Positions 42,981-52,617 of a DNA stretch of 64,000 bases are shown here, in pieces; positions within the stretch are counted from its first letter, which is position 1, and every line of letters starts with the position of its first letter. Location: assembly GCA_037962975.1 (NCBI GenBank), contig CM075672.1, positions 57,606,501 to 57,670,500 on the forward strand. Direction: 5' to 3'. The notes beneath the pieces are model-generated. The model saw nothing but the letters and a program-made list of their open reading frames with translations. It was not told the origin of the DNA and did no database searches. The stretch is from Clitoria ternatea. Taxonomy: Eukaryota; Streptophyta; Magnoliopsida; Fabales; Fabaceae. A program made the translations under genes and the position numbers.

Positions 42981-45072
42981 TGTGTTTAAATGTTGAAACA
43001 GGTTTTGATAATGACAAATGTGAAGACTAAGGCAAAGACTCCTAAAGGAAGAAAGGATATTACCATGAAGCCAATATGATGAATTTGCAACACAAGAATA
43101 CAAGCCATATGCAACATTAATTGTCATCATCAAAAAGGGGGAGAATGAAGTTGCATATGTAAGTATGCAAAGTAGTTTTGATGAATGACAAAGTATTCAT
43201 GATGATGATGGAATGACGAAGGTTTATAAACAAGAAGGTTCAAGCACAAAGACAATGGCTAAGAACAAAGAGATGAAGATGCCTTACAAAGAGTTAAAGA
43301 AACATGAGCTATGGAAGACAAGGTTGATGACATGAACTAAATCATGAAGAACAAGCTCATAAGTTGAAGAAGAATCAAGGAAACAAGCATGAGGATCAAA
43401 AGGAATAAGCCATGGGTCAATACATATCAAGAACATATCAAAGACCTTGAAAAAGTACATGTGCTAATCGATTAAACCATTGCCATAATCGATTACATAG
43501 GTTCTGGAATGAACATAATCGATTACAGATAAAAGGCTAATCGATTACCAATTGAAAAGGTTGAAGACTAGGCATCAGGTATTTGGAATAATCGATTATA
43601 AGGAAGAATCTAATCGATTACGGAGCTTCTGTTTTGTCCCTAACCGATTACATTAGTACCTAATCGATTACCATACTGCGAAACATAATTAAAAGCATCA
43701 GGTATCATTCATAATCGATTACAAGGAAAGGCATAATCGATTAGAAGGGTTCTGTTTCATAGCTAATCGATTACAGTAGAAATGCTAATCGATTACCTGC
43801 TGTATAATACTGAAGATTTCAAAAGCTAATCGATTACAGCTCGAAGGCTAATCGATTACCATAGTGTCAGAACGTGGGAAAAGTGTTTTTAAGTGGAACT
43901 CCAGCTCATTTCTTCACTCCCACTTTATGCCCACTTGAGGTATCCGTTGGAGACACTGTGCAACAGCTAGGAACCCTAAAAATGGCTATAAATAGAGCAT
44001 GAACTCAAGCAATAGAAGAGAGAGACCAAGGCACAACACAAGGCAATCAATATTCTTCTTCTAGAGGTCTTCTTATTAGATTTCTCTTGTATATTTTGCA
44101 ACTCTTGTTTCTAAACTGGCATATTGCTTAAGAGTTGTTAGATTGTGAGTTTCAATTTGCATATCCTCTCTTGTTGAGAGTTAGAATTTGTGAGAGCTTT
44201 CATTTGTGTATCTACTCTATTGAGAGAGTTAATTGCTTGTAAACCAAACACCAAAACACCAAGGTTTTTCACTCTAGGTGGAGTGGTCACAAAGGTTGGG
44301 GTTCAACCTTTGGGTATTGAGAGATTGTGAGATTGGGTGGGTTGCCTTTTGCTTGTGAGAATTGAGTTCTTGAGTGTGGGACACTAGGAAGCTGCAATTG
44401 CTCAAAGTTTGTATCTTAAATCTTCAATAGTGGAATCCTTCAAGTGGGTTGCTTGATGGCGAGACGTACACCGGGTTGATGGAACTCGTTAAATTGGTTT
44501 GCATTTCTCTCTACCTTGAACTCTTTATACAACTGCGCATATAAACTGTTTGTTGAAATGCTTGAGCTGAATGTATGAATCAAAGTTATTGTTCAAGTAG
44601 AAAACTAACTCTGCATGCCAAGTGTTTGATAATTTGCTTGAATCAATATTTGGTAAAGTTCTTAAAAACTAAAATTTGTTTTAACTTGCCAAGTATCTAG
44701 ATCATTGTTTTCTATCAACTCTTGTGTGATACTTACTTAATTGCCTTCACCTATTTCATGCACACAAGCTGTTTGATATATTGAATAAGCTGAACCCTTA
44801 TAGGAAACATCACATTATTTGTGAAATAAATCTATGCACTCTAACTGATTGATAAATTGTTTAAACCAATAACTTGCCTTGTTTATCACACTTAAAGCTA
44901 AATATTGTCATTGCATATCAAGTGTGTCATAGTGTGATATGTGCATAAAAGTTGTTGTCTTTTCATCATTGCATCATTTGTATATTACTAACCATTTCCA
45001 AGGGGATTCCGTGTGAAAATTTGAAACACTCAATTCACCCCTCCTTCTTAAGCGTTGAGGCCTTGGCTAACA
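42981..45072 (+). repeat. 3' LTR of the non-autonomous copia element
   Basis: 2092 bp, same length as the 5' LTR, about thirty substitutions by eye and no indels that I can find. It ends at TTGGCTAACA, directly followed by the right CTGTT duplication. Confidence 0.95.
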
Positions 45073-45341
45073 CTGTTGCGTTGTCATATCTCACTCAGGC
45101 GGCGTTTGGCCTCACTTGAGCGAGTCAGCGTTGTCATGGATTTCACCCAGGCGCTGGTGTGTTTCGTTGAACCGAATGGGTCGGTTCAAGCCTTGTCCCT
45201 TCCGCCGATTGCTATGCATATGAATGTTCTTTTATTTTCCCTCGCCTTCCTCTTCTTTTTATGCCGATCGTCCAGTGGCTATTTTTGTGGAAAAATTTTC
45301 CTATTTTCAGGTCTATTATTTATCAAAATTAGGGTGTTACA

Positions 45342-46500
45342 AATGCCATGATTTTATAGGAGTTCTTCAGGATAGGAAGTGGCTAAGGTTGGGCAATCCT
45401 GGTCCTCAATTTGATCCAGAAATTGTAAGGGAATTTTATGCAAATGCCTGGCCAAAGGATAAATTTGGTGATTACAAGACATTTGTCAGAGGTGTTAGGA
45501 GATCTTACAGCAAGGAGACCATTAATGAGCATTTGGGATGACCACTGATACCAAAGCAGGCAGAGTCTTATGAATATTATTTCATGAGAAAACATAATGA
45601 ATTTTATAGGACGGAGGAGTTAGAGCAAACCTTATATCTTCCAGGATGACACTTCCAGATTGGCCAAGGCAATCATAATCCTCTCCGTATTCTAAGAAAG
45701 GATATGAACCTTCTCACTAGCCTCTGGACTGCATTTTTGTTAGCTAATGTGACCTCTAGTTGTCATGTCTTCGATCTTACCTACCCGAAGTGTCAGCTTC
45801 TGAAGGCCATCTTATCTCCTTACTCTATTGTGGATATAGCCCGTGTCATACAGGATGAAATTCATAAGTTTGCTAGGATGGACGTGAAAACTTCAACTTT
45901 AGGGCAGAAGGTGAAGGGAAGCTTGGGGTTCCCTGCTTTAATCACTGGATTTTGCATAACCTACAGTGTCGAAGTTTAGCTGACCAGACCTATCAGACCT
46001 TCTATTGACGGACGCCTCATTCAGTAGTTCTGTACTCCACCCGGCCCTACTTAGCCAGCAACTACAGCCCCACTAGTTATACCAGTGGCACCACCTCTAT
46101 CTACTACTGATCCCCTTCTTCTGGCTCATCTCATTCATATCCAGTAGCAACAGGCTACCATTTATTGTGATCTGGTTTATTTGTACAGAGCCAGCTACTA
46201 CAGCCATCTAATTGGCCCATTCATGGCTCCGTGTGAGTTCATGGATAGTGTTGCTTGGCCTGGGGATAGGCCTATTCTACCAGAAGAGGCAGGCCCATCT
46301 GAGCGAGCAATAGCTGCACCTGCACCCAGAGTCACTAACTAGTTGCAGAGGCACCTGCTACTACACAAACCGAGCCTAAGGCAACTACTGAGCCAGTACC
46401 AGTTGAGACAGCTCCTCAGGATACTTCACAGCAATAGAAGGGTGACCCAGAGTTTGAGGCACAGTTGGATTGAGTTGTCAGCAGCATAATGGCTGATGAC
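45342..46500 (+). pseudogene. Env-position ORF of the Athila-like element, 3' part (putative plant transposon protein-like)
   Basis: It resumes after the AATGC duplication in the frame of the 5' part. Visible blocks are DRKWLRLGNPGPQFDPEIVR, EFYANAWPKDKF and VRGVRRSYSKETINEHLG, then a TGA near 45540; further on HNPLRILRKDMNLLTSLWTA, FLLANVTSSC and GFPALITGFC (45704-45978). A Pro/Thr/Ala-rich tail follows with several stops to about 46500. This is the Athila-type putative plant transposon protein family. Its middle part parallels the ORF at 2582-3553 in the copia element, at distant similarity. No obvious transmembrane segment is seen in the readable part. Broken by at least four stops. Confidence 0.75.
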
Positions 46501-47742
46501 TGATGGATACTCCATATGGGTTCCTTTATTTTGATTTGTTTATTTACTTTCAGTCTTTTATTTTCAGTTTTTACTTTTAGTATTTTAGTTGGTTTGCATT
46601 TACACTTACTTACAGTAGTTTATAGTTTTGATATACATTTTGTTTTGGATTAAATGGTTACCCGCTAGTGTTATATATATAGGCGTGGTATTTATTTTGA
46701 TATTATGTCAATATATCTTTTTGCATTTAGTTAGTAGTTTAAAAGCACTAAGTGGATTAAAGATGGTTAATAATCATAAGATGCATAAGTTAAAAAGCAA
46801 CTTCATTTTGAAATGTCAGTATCATCGTTGATCTTAATTGAAATCTAGTGAACCTCAAATTGTGAATTAAATGAATGATGTTTGAACCTTTTGCTATTTA
46901 AATAAAGGAATCAGGGCTTTTAATTGGGAGAATGAGTGAATCTAAAACACCAAGAGATCGCTGGTTATTATGTTATTGTATTGCATAATTTTCTGTCAGA
47001 AAATATCAATGAAATAAGCAAGGATATGATAGAGGCAATTTTCTATAGAAATAGGTTAAGCCAGAGCTAAAAAGCCAACCTGTACATAAATTGAATTCCA
47101 TTTTGTTGTAACCCCTTTGAGCTGAAAATTTTTGTTCTGAAACCCTTATCTATAGCATGATTAAAAATTTAAATCCCTACCTGTATAGCATGCTAAAAGA
47201 ATAAGGAACATGATATGTTGTATATAAAGAGGTTTATGATATGCTTAATGGACTCAAATGGCAAGAAATAAATGGCTTATGAGAAGGGAAAATGAAAAGA
47301 AAAAGCAAATTCCTCAATTGAAATCAATTGAAATATAAGAATGTTATGAGAAAAGGAATTTGAAAACAAAATGAAAAACAATACATGAGTTGGATGAAAC
47401 AAAGATTTGTATGACTAGGCAAGCTAAGTATGTACAAATATCATGATTTTTTCTTTTTTTAGCATGCTTTTTGAATTCATAGAAAAACCATGGATTTATT
47501 CTTGAGCCCAGCCACATTATAACCTTTTTCAAGACCTCTAGATCCTTACTGTTTAGGTGTTTATTCTTTTGAAATGAAATGAAATGAATATCGACTAACA
47601 CATGATAAGTGATGGCAAGAGGGAAACACTCACCTGTGAGATATTGAGTGGATTCTCTGTTTCATAGCCGCCGGTTACTTTTAATTGTTTAGTGCTTCAC
47701 AGGCTTGAGTATTTGTCATTTGTATATACATATGTGTGTTTT
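46501..47742 (+). other. Athila 3' untranslated region
   Basis: AT-rich non-coding sequence after the env-position ORF, with no gene that I can support. It ends at the insertion of a TGTAACATCCC-type LTR at 47743, with GTTTT (47738-47742) as the presumptive left target duplication. Confidence 0.6.
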
Positions 47743-47964
47743 TGTAACATCCCAAATTTTAATAAAGTGCCGAGTGAATAAAGCCATTAGAGTAATAATT
47801 TCAGAAGTGGGAATTTGCTTATTAAGTACCATTAATTTAATTAATCAAAGGGTGTGCTGATTTAAAGGGAGGATTGACCTTAGTGGGTGCTGATGGGACT
47901 GGGTGACGTGAGCAGACTGCTCCTCACGTTTTCCCACCCCACCATTCCTTCCCTCATGCATGTA

Positions 47965-47974
47965 TTTATAAGTG
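47965..47974 (+). promoter_or_regulatory. TATA box of the gypsy LTR
   Basis: TATTTATAAG about 220 bases into the LTR, followed 30-100 bases later by the CT-rich leader. Related LTRs have CATATATGGG or CGTATATGGG at the equivalent site (33479, 50110 and 57277 regions). Confidence 0.55.
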
Positions 47975-48921
47975 GACGATGGTTCTCCTTGCCATTCGTT
48001 CTTTAGAGTTCCCTGTGAGTTTCTTCTTCTTCTTTCTTCTTCTCTTCTCCTTCTCTGCTCTCTGTTTCATTCCTTGTTTTGGAAGCCGAGTGACGGTGCT
48101 GTAGAGGAGTCAGAGCTCCCTCACACGAGTAGAAGACGAGCGTCAAAGCAGAAGCAGAAATAACCCTGCACCACTTGTGGAGGGCAGTAGCATTCAAATA
48201 AAGGCTAAGCGAGTGGAAGCGTTGAGTGAAGCAGTGAAGAAGGGAGCCAACACCCAAGCAGAAAAGTCTCTCAGAATCTCATAGTTGGTAGGGGGAGTAC
48301 CTTACATGTTAAATGCATGGGTTATGAATGGGTTCTGAGTGTTGAAGTGATAGTTCTATATCCTGTTGTATAATAATGCTTGCATGTGGAGTAACCGAGT
48401 GTGAGACAAGTGAGAGTGAGTGTTGCATGTTATTATCGTCCTTAAAGATGCATGCGTTGTTTGAATTCCGATACCCTATAACCCGATTGCATGTTACGTT
48501 GTGTTCACTGGAATGCTTGTTGAATCCGTTCATGTTCGTATGCATGCATGTGTTGACTGAGTCTTGACACTATTGTATACCGATTGCATATTATGTTGTA
48601 CTGATTTGAAATATTTGTTGGAACCTGTTGATCTTCATATGGATGCCTATGTTGAGTAAGTTCTGATACTGCTGTGTACCGAGTGCATGTTATGCTTCAG
48701 TTGATAAGAACGCTGATAGAAGCTTGATATTGATTGACACCGATTGCATTGGACTTATATGTTGTTAATAGAGCTATGATGATGATTGCATGGAAGTATG
48801 TGTGTGTTAAATAAATATGTGGAATCCTGGAAATGCGTATTACCGACTGCATGTGAAATATGTATAACTGAGTGAAGGTTGTGCGCATGAATACTATGTT
48901 GTGTGATGAATCCGCGTGTGG

Positions 48922-49174
48922 CGCATGGGATGCGTTGTGCTGAGAGCACGTAGTGTGGGACACTACCATCGGTTATAAAGCGTGGGACGCTATGAAATCC
49001 TTGCGTGGGACTCAAGGTAGCCCTGAGTGGGACTCGGGCTGCCTGTGATCACCTCCGTTGGCGCTGAGAGCGTTGGTGTCACCTGTGGGCAAACGGTTGG
49101 GTACCTGTAAAACGGCCAAGTAGCTGGGAGCTGATTTGATAGCTGAGAGCTAGGTATAAAAAGGGCTGAGAGCC
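48922..49174 (+). repeat. Array of ten hairpins with conserved TGGGA/TGAGA loops
   Basis: In order: CGCA-TGGGA-TGCG (48922-48934), GTGC-TGAGA-GCAC (48937-48949), GTAGTG-TGGGA-CACTAC (48950-48966), AGCG-TGGGA-CGCT (48979-48991), CCTTG-cg-TGGGA-ct-CAAGG (48999-49017), CCTGAG-TGGGA-CTCGGG (49022-49038, one G-T pair), CGC-TGAGA-GCG (49062-49072), AGC-TGGGA-GCT (49122-49132), TAGC-TGAGA-GCTA (49140-49152), GGC-TGAGA-GCC (49164-49174). Stems differ, loops stay TGRGA. The seventh is also embedded in a longer ACACC...GGTGT pairing. Confidence 0.85.
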
Positions 49175-49884
49175 TACGTTGCAACGTCTAAACCGATACA
49201 CACGAATGAGGAACCAAGTGAAATGCTATGTGCCTAGTAACTGTTGATATTGTTTGAAATTGGTTATGCATGCGAAGGTGTTAATAAGATGGTGAATGTA
49301 TATAACCGAGTGAATATTCTGTGTCTATATTGCTACGGATGTTGTGTAGAATTAACTATGCTTGTGACAGTGTTGGTAAGATGATATATATATGTCCTCA
49401 TGACCGAGTGTACTATTCCGTGTGTATATGCTGTTAATGCTGATTGAAATCTATTCCATGAATGTATGTTATGTATTGGAGAGTTGTATATATATATATA
49501 TATCCGAGTGAGGATTGTGGATTCTGACTGATAATTATTCAATAGAAGTATTCTAATTCACGTATCGCAATATACTACCACTGATTGTTGTATGTTGATA
49601 TTATCAGGTTGATGCGTGTGAAAGGCCAAGTGATATATGATGGATTCCGATTGGTAAGGATCTTGTGTGTGTTCTGGCTGATTGGTATTGTCCCGACTAT
49701 AATTGTTGCTATGTATAATTGTGTATATATATATTGTTGTATAAAGGTGAGGCAACCTGAGTCAGTATCTATCATTTAAAATTTAAGATGCTCACCCCTG
49801 CTGTGGCAAATTTTCAGTGAACATATCTCGTAATGAGGAGTGGAGGAGGAGCTGAAAAGCCGGGTGAAGTGTTGCTGCACTATG

Positions 49885-49889
49885 AGATA
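49885..49889. other. Target site duplication AGATA, left
   Basis: AGATA here and at 61712-61716 flank the whole compound element 49890-61711. Confidence 0.9.
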
Positions 49890-52602
49890 TGTAACATCCC
49901 GATTTAATAATTAATTACCGAATAAAAATAAATCATTGAAATAATAATTGCAAGGTGGGAAAATTATTTAATAATTATAATTAACTTAATTAACTCAACT
50001 TAAGAAATAATGACTGGTTAAGAGTGATTAATTAATAATTGCTGGCTGATTGTGATTGGTGTACTGCTTCACGCTTTCCCACCCCACTTCCCCTTCTCTC
50101 CGTGCATGCGTATATGGGCTACTGGGCCACCCTATCATTCATTTTTCCCTTTCAGACTTCTCTTCTTTCTGTCCTCTCTTCTTCCCTTCTTCTTCGCTCT
50201 TCATTCTCCTTTTCTTCTTCTTTCTTCTCTGCTCTCTGCACCGTGAGCTCACAACCATGGAGGCTGAGGATCAGAGTCCTCCTTCTTGACTCGACGAGCC
50301 AGAGAGGGTGAGGGTGTGCATTCCCTCTGCATGCAACCAGTCTTCTTCCCCATGGCTCCTCCGTCGACTTCCCTCTTTCTCCCTCTCCTTGCTCGAGGCT
50401 GCCGAGTCTCAGTAAAGATCTACACCACGAAGAGCTTCAAGAAGGTTGGAGCGTTCACCAGCGTGTGATTGGAGCTGCTTAAGAGAGCGAGCAGAGAACT
50501 AGGCGTCTCGGAAGCTTGGAAATCCCCACTAGACCGAGTGGAAGGTCAATGTGGTGCCCTGGGGGCTTGGGTCTCCCCGCTAATTTTGCATGCAGAACCG
50601 TTTAAGAGTGGGAGTGGCTCGAAGTTCCTCCAAAGCCAGGTGTAATGGTGGATGACTAATGCAGGGCCGCTCCATTGAGAACGAGTGAATGGGCTGAGCG
50701 GAGCAACCGACTGGAGCTGCAAGCCCTTGGAGCCTTTGTAATCTTCATCCCAGGTAGGGGGCGCTCTACATGTCAAATGCATAGTTTCTGGACGGTCCGA
50801 GTGAACGTATTACCTTATGTGTTTGTATGATTATGATTATGATGACCCTGTGAGGTGTTTGACTGTTGATCATTGGATATCGTATATGTGTGTTAGTAGA
50901 GTCCTGTTGATTATTTCGTATCCACATGCATGCGTTCAGGATGTGCTGTTTGATATATATATATATATTGTGCGTGCTGCTGAGTAGAGTCCGAATGAAT
51001 AATAATTATTATCTGGGTGGTGTATGACTATGGCTGTCCTAGAGATGTATGATGACATTGGTGATGTTGTGGAGTTAATGTATGAATTGCATGTTAATTG
51101 TAATGTGAATGTCAAGCACATTGTGTGGTCTATTGTTGACTTCCGGGTGGATACGATATGAATTGCTTAAGATGAACTTGCTGAGTGTGGATGACTACCG
51201 TGACATGCATGAGGTTGCATTTATGAATAGAGGGTGACCTGTGGAAGGTCAGGAACCCAATGAGATGATTTCCAGCTACAGACCCTTGGCTAGATTCTGA
51301 GAGGACCCGTGGTAGCCGTGGGAGCTAGAGTTAAGTCTCGAGACGTCCATGGGAGACCGGTACCACACGGTAAGGGTTATCAGACGAGGGGCCAGAAAAG
51401 GGATCTGTAACTGAGAGTTATTGTTAAGTCGGATTCGCATGCATATAGGTAGGTGCATCATTGACGAGAGCAACACACTCCTTAAAATCTGTGAATGCTA
51501 TTAAGGAATTCTGACTGGATTTGTGTGTGTGTTTGACGCTGAGGCTAAGTATTATTGATGTTATTGTTAAGGGGTATGTTGTTGTGAATAGTAGGAGTTA
51601 GATGACCATGAATGACTTGAGTAATCCGACTAGTGATTTGTGTAGATGCTTTATTAAATGTTAGTGAATGCTAGTATTGTTTCAGATAGATAGAGTATGT
51701 TGAAAGGGAATATGTATGCTAAGCCGAGCCAATAGCTGTCATTGTATATGTGAAAGCTCACCCCCTACACCATTTTTCAGTATGTGCAGATCGGGCTCGG
51801 AAGTGCTGACAGGGCCTCAAGTCCGAGTGTGGTGTACCCCGATTGTTGAGTGCTTATTTTGTATTCATTATGTTTAGTCAGTGTAGCCTTGGCCGGCTCT
51901 TATGTAAAATAACGATTAAGCATATTTGTTTATAAAGATTGATTAGGAGAATTATAGATATGGGTTACTTGTATGGAATTGTAAGTATTGGTGAATATAT
52001 ATATATAATGTTAAGATAATGGGTATTCCGAGTGTATGATTGTGTATAGACCTGTGTTGTATGTTGGTGACTCGTGTTGGGCTCTTTCCGAGTGGGGGCT
52101 ACTCATAAGGATTCTGAGAGAAATCCCTTTGATGAATTCTGAGCGGACGATATAAATAATCCGAGCGAATAGGTTGTGGCGTGCCGAGTGAGTTAGCTAT
52201 CATTTTCCGAGTGAATGAGTTGAAGGATAACTCTGGATTCCGAGCGTCTGGATAGCCGAGTGTGGCTTCTCGCCCCAGCGATCAAGGTACTCGCTCCAGC
52301 GAGTGTGGACTTGGGAAGACCTTGTGTTGGCACCGCTTAAGCGATTCGTGCCTCGCCCAAGCGATTGGAGCTGCTTCGCTCAAGTGTATGGGTTCTCGCT
52401 TAACCGAGTGAATACTGGTTTTGGGCTTCGCTGAGTGTTTCCTTCTTCCGCTGTATGCCCTCTCGAGTCGGTTTTATTTTCTCTTGCCTTCCTTCTCCTA
52501 TTTCTTTTGTTACCCGGTTGCTTTATGGTCTATTCGGTTTATTTAATTTCGGAAAAATTTTCTTGTTCCGGGTTGTTTTCATTTTAAATTTAGGATGTTT
52601 CA
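49890..52602 (+). repeat. LTR 1 of the LARD-type element
   Basis: 2713 bp, TGTAACATCCCGATTT to TTAGGATGTTTCA. Contains a TATA-like CGTATATGGG, a CT-rich leader (50145-50236), isolated hairpins GACCT-GTGGA-AGGTC (51236-51250) and TAAC-TGAGA-GTTA (51408-51420), the conserved block at 51755-51900 and CCGAGTG motifs from about 52025. Confidence 0.93.
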
Positions 52603-52605
52603 TTT

Positions 52606-52617
52606 TGGTATCAAAGC
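52606..52617 (+). other. Primer binding site of the LARD-type element
   Basis: TGGTATCAAAGC, one mismatch from the initiator-Met PBS, three bases after the LTR. A second copy follows LTR 2 at 59773-59784. Confidence 0.85.

Larger units (their letters stand above)
36466..45072 (+). mobile_element. Non-autonomous SIRE-like copia element (pol lost, near-identical LTRs)
   Basis: 8607 bp, perfect 5-bp target duplication CTGTT, LTRs of exactly 2092 bp each, a perfect TGGTATCAGAGC PBS and an AAAAAGGGGGAGAA PPT. The LTRs differ at roughly thirty positions by eye, about 1.5 percent, so insertion is recent compared with its neighbours. Only a shortened gag is open. The 3.2 kb between gag and the PPT has just a weak trace of RT. 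The LTR and Gag are related to the full-length copia element at 508-9749, a plausible type of helper. Confidence 0.92.
33235..45341 (+). repeat. Solo LTR of a TGTAACATCCC gypsy family, split by a copia insertion
   Basis: LTR sequence occupies 33235-36465 and 45078-45341, about 3495 bp in all. It starts TGTAACATCCCGATTT and ends GGGTGTTACA. It is flanked by the perfect 5-bp duplication AATGC (33230-33234 and 45342-45346) with no PBS, PPT or internal region, so it is a solo LTR. It resembles the LTRs at 47743 and 49890. Inside are a CT-rich leader (about 33516-33605), a hairpin block (34577-34817), the conserved block 35326-35470 and many CCGAGTG motifs (about 35760-36310). Confidence 0.9.
23910..47742 (+). 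mobile_element. Athila/Calypso-like Ty3/gypsy retrotransposon, interrupted by a solo LTR; cut on the right by another gypsy element
   Basis: Element sequence occupies 23910-33234 and 45342-47742, giving 5' LTR, tRNA-Asp-type PBS, gag, protease, RT, RNase H, integrase and a separate env-position ORF. That order, the PBS type, the AAGCGCTTCCTGGGAGGTAACC phrase after pol and the long 3' ORF region identify the Athila lineage. Gag and pol carry many stops. The 3' LTR is not reached: at 47743 the element is interrupted by a gypsy LTR whose element leaves the window. Bases 23905-23909 (ATGAC) would be the left target duplication, not checkable here. Confidence 0.85.
47743..49889 (+). repeat. 5' LTR of the gag-bearing gypsy element, first part
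   Basis: Contains a TATA-like TATTTATAAG (47965-47974), a CT-rich leader (about 48006-48065), the hairpin array at 48922-49174 and the beginning of the conserved block GCTCACCCCTGC at 49788. The remainder of the LTR is at 61717-62774. Confidence 0.9.

Noticed and set aside
45055..45351. ORF spanning the copia/solo LTR/Athila junctions
   Set aside because: It crosses two insertion boundaries, so it cannot be a gene of any one element.
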